A stretch of DNA of 64,000 nt from NCBI GenBank assembly GCA_018402485.1, contig JAGYIY010000003.1, forward strand, positions 124,001-188,000, read 5' to 3'. A program made the position numbers and the translations under genes. Numbering within the stretch: position 1 is the first letter of the stretch; each line of letters begins with the position of its first letter. The notes beneath the pieces are model-generated. The model ran no database searches. It had not been told where the DNA came from and saw only the letters and a list, made by a program, of their open reading frames with translations. Positions 34,037-41,269 of this stretch are shown here, one piece after another. Source of the DNA: Roseivirga sp. GTDB lineage: Bacteria > Bacteroidota > Bacteroidia > Cytophagales > Cyclobacteriaceae.

Positions 34037-36453
34037 TTTCTTGGCGTTAGGGTGTGTGAAAAGATAGTAGTTTGATCGGCTTTATTTTCCTGCATAAAGG
34101 CCAGTGAATGATATTCTCCTGCCGCCCATGTGTCAATCATATTGTCATAATAGCGACTACCAGGATTACCTGACTGGCCTCCGGGGTAAATGCCTAAAGC
34201 TTTCGGTGGATTGCTCATTTCAACAATCATTCGCCACGAAGGTCCATGGGTTTTGCTAGTGGCATTGACAATGCTGCTATTGCCACCTATTGGGATATCG
34301 AAGCGTGAAAAGGCCGGTAGAGCTTGTAACAAGTGACCTGCATAGGTCCCTTTGTAGTTACCCCAGTCCAATGGTTTACCATCAGCCTTAAGCATATTAA
34401 TTTTTGCTACAGCCTTACGAAGACTTTGCAAGAAAAGATCGGTAGCAGTTTCTTTTTCAGGGGTTTCTTCAATGTCCATAAAATCATCATTGGGATGGTT
34501 TTTCAAAAGGTTAATGGTTTGGTATTGATAGGGATAAGGTAAAGGAAGAGAATCGTTTCTCATTTCATCCCATACCATCATTCGCAACTCATCCCATATT
34601 TCTTCCCAATAGGTAGGGCCTACTTTGTCGATATCGTTGTTAAAGTCCCATGCGCGTAATTCTTCCATGAAAGCCTTTTCTTTGCTATTGAGTGGCATGC
34701 TATCAAGAGCAGCCAGCATCGAAGGAATCAGTTCGGCAGCTTTCAAGTTGTAATTGTTGTTGTGTAAATCTTTAAAATCCTGAAGACTTACTTTTTCCTT
34801 ACTTCTAAAAAAGTCGTTGATTACACGGTTTCGGTAAGTTTCGTAACCATCGTTGAACACGTAGTAAGGATACGATGGATCTACCGGATGCTGGTTGGCA
34901 GAACTGATAAATCCTCGTGCTGGGTTTTTTACATGGGCATTGTGTTCCTGTGGTATAAATCCTTGCCAATCGTGAGAGGCCTTGCTGCCATCAAGTAAGA
35001 ATTTACCTTGTTCTTTCCATTTATTAGGCAGGTCACCTTGTATCCATATGGCGATATCGCCAGTTACTGAACTGAAAGCAAAATTTTGTGCTGGTGCTGC
35101 AAAGTGCACCAAGGCTTTCTTGTATTCATCGTAATTTTGTGCGGCATTCAACTCTATTAAGGTACGCTGATTATTGCCGCCCAAATGGCCTGTCCATTTC
35201 ATGGCATATCCTTCCTTTCGACCTCCATTTCCTTTGAAGTTGCTATCGTAACTTACCGGCCCATGGTGGGTGTAAATAACCGTATCAATGAAGGGCTCTT
35301 GCCCTCTAATTTCTATTCTTTCTAATCGCTTTTCCGTTTTTCTCCATTCCCCTTCATACCTGTAAGCCGACCTGGTATCATCTTGAAAAATAATTTTATA
35401 CCAGTCTTTCACATCTCTTGTGGCATTGGTTACGCCCCATGAAATATGGTTGTTAAAGCCAATGACAATGCCCAGTGCTCCCGGAAGGGTAGCTCCCATG
35501 GTATTTTGCTCAGGTGTTGCCAATTGCATCACATACCAAATGGAAGGTAAGTTGAGTCCCAAATGCGGGTCATTCGCCAACATGGCATTGCCTGAAGCGC
35601 TCTTTTCAGGAGAAACCGCCCAATTGTTACTACCGTTGTCAGGATGTGGGGGTGTCATGGGGTCTACATCAAAATTCAAGGGTTCATAGTCTTCAGGTTT
35701 CTCAGGTATAGCAACTTGCCAATCGTTCCAATCGCGATCGGCAGGAATGATGGGATCGTTTACCTCATAAAAATCAGGGAATAAAAAGTCGAAGCGTTCG
35801 CGTCCGATTTTTTGCAAAAGCAAGGTATAGGGGAGATCATCATCACCTCCTGCTAACATATCTGTCATGTACATTAGGAGCAAGGCTGTTTTTTCTTCAG
35901 TCCATGGTTCAGGAGCATAATCCAGCAGCTTGTATTCAACGGGATATTGATTTGGTTTTAATTGAGCCAAGTAGCTATTAACACCATCACGATAAGCTTG
36001 AATGTAAGCATAAGTCTCAGAATCTTCTTTCATGGTTTTGAGCGCTTGCTCTGCTCCGTAAATCATGCCTTTTCTGCGTTGTTCACGATCGTAATTCAGT
36101 GCTCCAGGTCCGATAAAAGACGATAATCTACCTGCCGCAGCCATGGTTTGAAATTCCATTTGCCATAAGCGGTGTTGGGCAGTAATGTAGCCTTGCGCCC
36201 GATACAGATCTGTGTTGTTTTGGGCAAATACGTGGGGGATAAGCTGTTCATCATAGCGGACCGAAACAGCTTTATTCAGGCCTGCCAGTTCAAGATCAGA
36301 CCGATTTCCACTTTCCGTAAAGTCGTTTTGCCAAAAACCTTGATTAGGAGCTAAGAACTTGCCTAAAGGGGGTATGCTGCCCAACTTTGTATTGAGCACG
36401 TAAAAAACAGCTGCGCTTAATACAAGAGTGAACGTTAATTTAAAGTATTTCAT
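34033..36453 (-). CDS. Penicillin-acylase-family N-terminal nucleophile hydrolase
   Basis: Exported hydrolase of 806 residues with a signal/anchor at about 4-22. The family (penicillin G acylase, PvdQ, AHL acylases) is made as a precursor that self-cleaves before a Ser. That Ser is visible in GSNNWAVSP near residue 272, followed by NDPHLGL and later SWGVTNATRD with the Asn/Asp partners. A spacer peptide lies between about 225 and 270. The substrate could be a beta-lactam, an acyl-homoserine lactone or another N-acyl compound and cannot be told. First gene of an operon that continues into serBA. Confidence 0.9.
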   Translation of the reverse strand: MKYFKLTFTLVLSAAVFYVLNTKLGSIPPLGKFLAPNQGFWQNDFTESGNRSDLELAGLNKAVSVRYDEQLIPHVFAQNNTDLYRAQGYITAQHRLWQMEFQTMAAAGRLSSFIGPGALNYDREQRRKGMIYGAEQALKTMKEDSETYAYIQAYRDGVNSYLAQLKPNQYPVEYKLLDYAPEPWTEEKTALLLMYMTDMLAGGDDDLPYTLLLQKIGRERFDFLFPDFYEVNDPIIPADRDWNDWQVAIPEKPEDYEPLNFDVDPMTPPHPDNGSNNWAVSPEKSASGNAMLANDPHLGLNLPSIWYVMQLATPEQNTMGATLPGALGIVIGFNNHISWGVTNATRDVKDWYKIIFQDDTRSAYRYEGEWRKTEKRLERIEIRGQEPFIDTVIYTHHGPVSYDSNFKGNGGRKEGYAMKWTGHLGGNNQRTLIELNAAQNYDEYKKALVHFAAPAQNFAFSSVTGDIAIWIQGDLPNKWKEQGKFLLDGSKASHDWQGFIPQEHNAHVKNPARGFISSANQHPVDPSYPYYVFNDGYETYRNRVINDFFRSKEKVSLQDFKDLHNNNYNLKAAELIPSMLAALDSMPLNSKEKAFMEELRAWDFNNDIDKVGPTYWEEIWDELRMMVWDEMRNDSLPLPYPYQYQTINLLKNHPNDDFMDIEETPEKETATDLFLQSLRKAVAKINMLKADGKPLDWGNYKGTYAGHLLQALPAFSRFDIPIGGNSSIVNATSKTHGPSWRMIVEMSNPPKALGIYPGGQSGNPGSRYYDNMIDTWAAGEYHSLAFMQENKADQTTIFSHTLTPRK

Positions 36454-37166
36454 AGGTGCACTGGGTTTGGCTGTGAAGTTAAAAATAAATTTGGGATTTT
36501 GGGGTTTTGGATCTTGGGGGATTGGCTGGTTTTTGGTGATTGGTAGAGGTTAGAAGTTGGATGGTCGAAGTTAGAGGTTGGGAGTTAGGTTTCAGAGGCT
36601 AGAATTTTGAAAGCCAAATCCGAAAATCGTCAATCGTAATTCGTAAATGGATCTGACAATAGCAAATGGCTAACAGCCAATGGCTAATTAGAGACAAGAG
36701 TTTAGAGTGGAGGGTTGAGGGTTGAGGGGGGGGGGAGTTGTTTGTGATTAATTTTTGTGATTGGTAGAGGTTGGAAGCTGGAAGTTAGAATTTCAGAAAA
36801 CCAAAAACGGATATCTTCAATCATATTTGGTAAATGGCTAACAGCTAACGGCCAATTTGAGGCAAGAGTTGAGAAGTTAGTTGATGGTTGTTAGTGATTG
36901 GATTTTTTAGTTGATAGTCAAGGGTTTACTGGTCGAAAAGCCAAATTGAAGTGGTGCGGATGTGCGTGCTGGTAGGAAGGTATATTCCTCGAAAAAAAAC
37001 TCTCAAATGTAGCTTCTGACCTCTAACCTCTCCAATTTCCACTTCCCACCCTCTACTGAAATTTTAATAGCTCGTTGCCAATTACTCATTGCTCAATAAA
37101 AAAAGTCTCTAACTCCTAACCCTCTTCATTTATTTTTCTACCTAACTTTTAGTTTTATAACAAGAT
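36454..37166. repeat. Non-coding G/T-rich region with degenerate direct and inverted repeats
   Basis: About 710 bases without a gene. Two diverged copies of a unit of about 150 bases start with the same 16 bases, GTGATTGGTAGAGGTT (36536-36551 and 36757-36772), and both contain AAATGGCTAACAGC (36664-36677 and 36832-36845). The segment 37018-37064 is similar on the opposite strand (CTCTAACCTCTCC-type sequence), so arms could pair. A run of ten G lies at 36726-36735. Short motifs such as GTTAGAGGTT recur throughout. This looks like the degenerate intergenic repeats seen in some Cytophagales, with no evidence of an enzyme to move them. Confidence 0.7.
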
Positions 37167-40100
37167 TCATTCAAACTTTCTTCCAGGTGTATATGGAGCT
37201 CCAGCAGCTTCTAAAGTGACTTCGAAGGCTTCTAATGAGTTCAAATAAACCACTAATTCTTCTCGGAATATGCTGAAATCAGTTGTTGCAATTTCAATAT
37301 TTAGCTTTTGCGTTTCTGTTGGGTTTTGGCGCGTTCCCCAATGGCCTCCAATCACCTGACCGACCCTTGAGCGGATGGCAGGTTTAGAAGACTCATTCAA
37401 GCTTGAGCGAATGGGGTCGCCAAAAAGCTGTTTTTGCAAGATTGACAAAGATTTTTGCAATTGATTTAATTCCGAAAAAAGTTGGGGCGTAGCCTTTGGT
37501 GTTTCTAATAAGGCAGCTTTCATAAACCTTATTCTATTTCCTGCTTCTCCTAATGTTCTACCTGCTATGGAAATTTGGCGAGAAAGCTCACTTGTTGTTG
37601 CTTGAAATTCGGCTGATGCCTCATAATTTGGCTCTGAGCTGGTATTGGGGACAGGTTTAACCAAAAAGACTTGAGGTGTTCCTTGGGCTTCGAACATACC
37701 ATTATGAGCTATGTACAGGGTTACGTTGTACTGGCCAGGCGCAACTAGTGGTCCGGTCGCATCTCCAGCCCAAGGTGGTTTAAACGCGGGTTGTGATAAG
37801 GAAATGGGATCTGGAGCTGGTAATCTTAAATCCCAATTTGTACGATGTAATCCTTTTTTAGCAGCACCTTTAATCCAGCGGATAGGGTTTCCACTGTTGT
37901 CGCTTACCAGAAGTAAAACTTGTGGTTCATTTTCATTAGCTTCCTCGAATAGAGCCTCCCATCCTGGAAAAGGGATATTCTTATTTTCTGCCCTTAACTG
38001 CTTTTCAGTATCCTTGCGTTCCGATCTTGCCGTTACGGGAATGTTATTCAAGTAATAGGTGAAAACAGCGCCAAAAGGTGGGTTTTCAGTTGCAAAACTT
38101 GTTGTTCCTTGACTGGGCATGCCTTTTGCCTGCATAGGCGCATTAGGTACATACCACCAAGCATCTCTCACGGAGAAAAGGGCATTGGTTTTATCTTGAA
38201 TCACACTGCTCAAAGTCCTTAGTGGGGAGTAATCATCGAGCACGTAAAAACCACGACCAAAAGTTGCTCCCACTAAATCATGATCTCTCTGATGTAATTC
38301 CAAATCTCTGAAAGCTATGTTGGGAACACCAGCACTTAATTTTACCCATTGTGCTCCTTTATTGGGTGAAAAATATATACCCGTTTCAGTACCCAAAAAT
38401 AATAAGTTTTCATTCACATGGTCTTGCTTTAAAACCCATGCAATTGTGTTTTTGGGTAAGTCACCAGCAATAGACTGCCAGGTCTTTCCACGATCGTTAC
38501 TCATGAAAATATAAGTATTATAATCCCCTAATTTATGAGCGTCTGCAATGGCAAATACCGTATGCTCATCGTGACTGGAGGCTTCAACATCATTGATAAA
38601 TGCACGTTCAGGTACTTTTGGAAGCACAGATTTCCTCCAATATTCACCATTGTTTTCACTCACGTGGATAAGACCATCATCTGAGCCCGTGTAGAGTAGG
38701 CCTTCTACTTTTGGCGATTCTGATAGGGAAGTTAGCGTTGCATATTTGGACATGGCGCCATTGTCATAAAGCGCATCAATACTCCATATGCGATTATCTA
38801 ATGTTTCAAGTTCGTAACGATTGGCGTTTGTTGTTAAATCTGGACTGATAGGTGTCCATGAGCTCCCCCGATCCTCACTCTTCCAAACACGCTGTGATCC
38901 AAAATAAATGCGCTTGTGCTGATGTGGGCTAATTTGTATGGGGCTATCCCAATTCCATCTTTCTGGTGGGTCGTTAGGTGAAGGCTGGGGCTGAATATTA
39001 ATCACTTCTTCATTACGTCTATCGAGCCTGTGCAGTGTGCCATTTTGAATTTCCATATAAACGATATGGTCATCTTCTGGATCAAAAGCAGCATCATAAC
39101 CATCGGCACCTAGCGGAACATACCAATCTTGATTACGCACACCTTCGGTATTGAGGGTGCGGGAGGGACCAATGAGTGTACCCAAATCTTGGGCACCACC
39201 TACAATGTTGTAAAATGGTTCTGACTGGTCAAGACCCAGTTTGTAAAACTGTGAAATTGGGAGGTTTTCAAAATGTCGCCAAGTGGTACCTTCGTCATAC
39301 GTTTCATATAAGCCCCCATCTGTCCCAGCGATGAGATGTTTACCATCATCAGGGTCAATCCAGAGGGCATGGTTGTCACTGTGCTTTTCCCTTCCCGAAC
39401 CCAAGTAATTAAATTGCTTACCACCATCACGCGTTACCTGTAAAAAAACATCCATTTGGTAGACTAGGTCAGGGTTTACGGGAGAGGCCTCTATTTCTTG
39501 GTAGTAATGAGCCCCTGTACCGCCAGAGATATAGCTATTTTGTTTCTCCCAACTTTCGCCTTTGTTGGTTGATTTATAAAAACCCTTTTCATTATTACTA
39601 GCCTCAATCGTAGCGTAAACGATCGCCGGATTTGCTTCAGTAACAGCAAGTCCTATTTTACCCATATCGCCCTTGGGTAAACCAGTTTTGATTTGACGCC
39701 AAGAATGCCCCCCGTCAGTAGATTTGTAAATACCTGATTGAGAGCCACCAGCCATAAAGGACCAAGTATGCCTTCTGCGTTGATAAGCGGCAGCATAAAT
39801 AACATCTGGATTTGACGGGTCAAATTCGATATCTGTAACCCCTGTGTTTTCATCAATTCCAAGTGTCAATTCCCAGTTTTCACCCCCATCTGATGTTTTG
39901 TATAATCCTCTTTCTCCTCCAGCAGACCAAAGTGGACCTTCTGCAGCTACAAGTACTATATTACTATTGCGTGGGTCTACCAAAATCTTCCCAATGTGCT
40001 CAGTATTTTCAAGCCCCATTTGCTGCCATGTCTTACCTCCATCTACGCTTTTGTACACACCATCTCCCCAACCTACATGTCGGCCGCTTACATTTTCGCC

Positions 40101-40445
40101 GGTACCCACCCAAATGACATCAGATTGGTTTGGGTCTACCGTAACGGTACCTATGGAGTACGATTTTTGTTCATCGAAAATAGCATTCCAGGAAATACCT
40201 CTGTTTGTTGTTTTCCATAAGCCACCTGAACCAACAGCAATGTACCAAGTGCTTTTGTCTGTAGGACTTATGGCAATGTCAGCGATTCGTCCCCCCATAA
40301 CTGCTGGGCCAATGCTCCGAAGTTTAAGACCTTTGACGGCTTGAGCTATGCTTTCCTGGTTTATTGATTGCGCTGAAATAGCAGAACTTTGAAAAAAGGA
40401 GATAAGTATAAAAAGTGAGCTGAGGTAAAGGCGTATTTTGTTCAT
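37167..40445 (-). CDS. Secreted BNR/sortilin (VPS10-like) repeat protein
   Basis: Large exported protein of 1092 residues, with signal peptide about 1-25 (ending SAISAQ). Residues 30 to about 740 form a beta-propeller-type region with many Asp-box (BNR) motifs of the form S/T-x-D/N-x-G-x-x-W, e.g. YKSVDGGKTWQQ, YKSTDGGHSWRQ and WKTTNRGISWNA. The C-terminal 350 residues hold beta domains and a helical segment. This matches Bacteroidota proteins annotated as glycosyl hydrolase/VPS10 repeat proteins. I see no catalytic pair typical of GH74 or sialidases, so an enzymatic role is unsupported. Likely periplasmic or surface-bound. Confidence 0.87.
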   Translation of the reverse strand: MNKIRLYLSSLFILISFFQSSAISAQSINQESIAQAVKGLKLRSIGPAVMGGRIADIAISPTDKSTWYIAVGSGGLWKTTNRGISWNAIFDEQKSYSIGTVTVDPNQSDVIWVGTGENVSGRHVGWGDGVYKSVDGGKTWQQMGLENTEHIGKILVDPRNSNIVLVAAEGPLWSAGGERGLYKTSDGGENWELTLGIDENTGVTDIEFDPSNPDVIYAAAYQRRRHTWSFMAGGSQSGIYKSTDGGHSWRQIKTGLPKGDMGKIGLAVTEANPAIVYATIEASNNEKGFYKSTNKGESWEKQNSYISGGTGAHYYQEIEASPVNPDLVYQMDVFLQVTRDGGKQFNYLGSGREKHSDNHALWIDPDDGKHLIAGTDGGLYETYDEGTTWRHFENLPISQFYKLGLDQSEPFYNIVGGAQDLGTLIGPSRTLNTEGVRNQDWYVPLGADGYDAAFDPEDDHIVYMEIQNGTLHRLDRRNEEVINIQPQPSPNDPPERWNWDSPIQISPHQHKRIYFGSQRVWKSEDRGSSWTPISPDLTTNANRYELETLDNRIWSIDALYDNGAMSKYATLTSLSESPKVEGLLYTGSDDGLIHVSENNGEYWRKSVLPKVPERAFINDVEASSHDEHTVFAIADAHKLGDYNTYIFMSNDRGKTWQSIAGDLPKNTIAWVLKQDHVNENLLFLGTETGIYFSPNKGAQWVKLSAGVPNIAFRDLELHQRDHDLVGATFGRGFYVLDDYSPLRTLSSVIQDKTNALFSVRDAWWYVPNAPMQAKGMPSQGTTSFATENPPFGAVFTYYLNNIPVTARSERKDTEKQLRAENKNIPFPGWEALFEEANENEPQVLLLVSDNSGNPIRWIKGAAKKGLHRTNWDLRLPAPDPISLSQPAFKPPWAGDATGPLVAPGQYNVTLYIAHNGMFEAQGTPQVFLVKPVPNTSSEPNYEASAEFQATTSELSRQISIAGRTLGEAGNRIRFMKAALLETPKATPQLFSELNQLQKSLSILQKQLFGDPIRSSLNESSKPAIRSRVGQVIGGHWGTRQNPTETQKLNIEIATTDFSIFREELVVYLNSLEAFEVTLEAAGAPYTPGRKFE

Positions 40446-40504
40446 GATTGAAGTGATTTTGGACAGTAATCAATGATGAATGTAATTGATGTTAGGACAA
40501 ATAG

Positions 40505-40512
40505 CAAAGATA
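40505..40512 (-). promoter_or_regulatory. Putative -7 element for the BNR protein gene
   Basis: TATCTTTG on the minus strand, exact consensus. It predicts a start near 40500 and a leader of about 55 bases. Its position argues that the small upstream frame at 40442-40729 is not a gene. Confidence 0.55.
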
Positions 40513-40751
40513 TTATGCTAATAATAGGGGTGTAATGCGCTCTAGCTTTTGTAAATGATGATAAAAGGGTTGAGATCCCCAAGGGAGAGCCCAAGCTTAT
40601 GGGCAATCCAGCTTCAGGGAAGTTTTTGGGAAGTTGAGTTACTCGTGTAGTCGTTTGGGGTAAACTTCTGACGGCTATCTGTTCATTGTTCATAGCCCAC
40701 TGAACATAAGCCTTGCTCATTTTTTTCATGTGCTATCATTCGATAAAACAC

Positions 40752-40759
40752 TATGTTTG
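40752..40759 (+). promoter_or_regulatory. Putative -7 element abutting the GreA-like gene
   Basis: TATGTTTG ends four bases before the ATG at 40764. If transcription starts 5 bases after the G, the first base is the A of the ATG, so the mRNA would be leaderless. Confidence 0.45.
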
Positions 40760-40763
40760 AAAC

Positions 40764-41216
40764 ATGAAGAATTTAAGGGATAAGATTTACGACCACTGTA
40801 TGCTTGTATTGAAAGAACGTCATGCAGTTCTTCGGCAAGAATGGCAAAACCTGCAACAGGCGGCTGCATCGGAAACGAAAAGCAGCATGGGCGATAAGTA
40901 CGAGACAGGGCGTGAAATGCTGAACCTTGAAAAGCAAAAGATGGCTACACAATTGAACGAGGTGAGTCGGCAACTCAAAGAAATGGAGGCCTTAGCGTTC
41001 GGAAGATTAAATCATTTTGTCCAGCCAGGCGTAGTGGTAGAAACCGATAAACAAGTTTTTTTCTTGGCCATTCCTTTAGGTAAAATAAAAGTCGATGGAC
41101 AAGAGGTTTTTGTTTTGTCGGCGCAATCTCCTTTAGGTCTGGCCATGTTACAGAAAAAGGAAGGAGACACTTTTGGCTTTGGGGCACAGATTTATGTGAT
41201 CCAAACCCTGACATAA
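40764..41216 (+). CDS. GreA/GreB-like C-terminal domain protein
   Basis: Protein of 150 residues. The N-terminal half is a charged helical region (about 1-75, containing SSMGDKYETGREMLNLEKQK), and the C-terminal half resembles the FKBP-like domain of GreA (IPLGKIKVDGQEVFVLSAQSPLGLAML and the short final strand). GreA/GreB stimulate RNA polymerase transcript cleavage, but this protein lacks the usual paired acidic tip in the coiled coil, so a polymerase-binding or regulatory role without cleavage is possible. In databases such Bacteroidota proteins are sometimes misnamed. Followed by a terminator shared with the S9 peptidase gene. Confidence 0.75.
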   Translation: MKNLRDKIYDHCMLVLKERHAVLRQEWQNLQQAAASETKSSMGDKYETGREMLNLEKQKMATQLNEVSRQLKEMEALAFGRLNHFVQPGVVVETDKQVFFLAIPLGKIKVDGQEVFVLSAQSPLGLAMLQKKEGDTFGFGAQIYVIQTLT

Positions 41217-41217
41217 A

Positions 41218-41248
41218 AAAACCTCTTCCTGAAATAGGAAGAGGTTTT
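41218..41248. terminator. Bidirectional terminator between GreA-like and S9 peptidase genes
   Basis: AAAACCTCTTCCT (41218-41230), loop GAAAT, AGGAAGAGGTTTT (41236-41248): a 13-base perfect stem. T-tracts are available on both strands, between two convergent genes. Confidence 0.9.
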
Positions 41249-41269
41249 ATACAAGCTCAATCACTTTGG

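Noticed and set aside
36536-36876. The repeats as a CRISPR array
   Set aside because: Only two long, diverged copies exist, with no short regular repeat-spacer pattern and no cas genes.
40442-40729. A 95-codon minus-strand frame overlapping the BNR gene start as ATGA
   Set aside because: It runs across the exact -7 element for the BNR gene (40505-40512) and encodes sequence without family resemblance. The ATGA overlap is probably chance.
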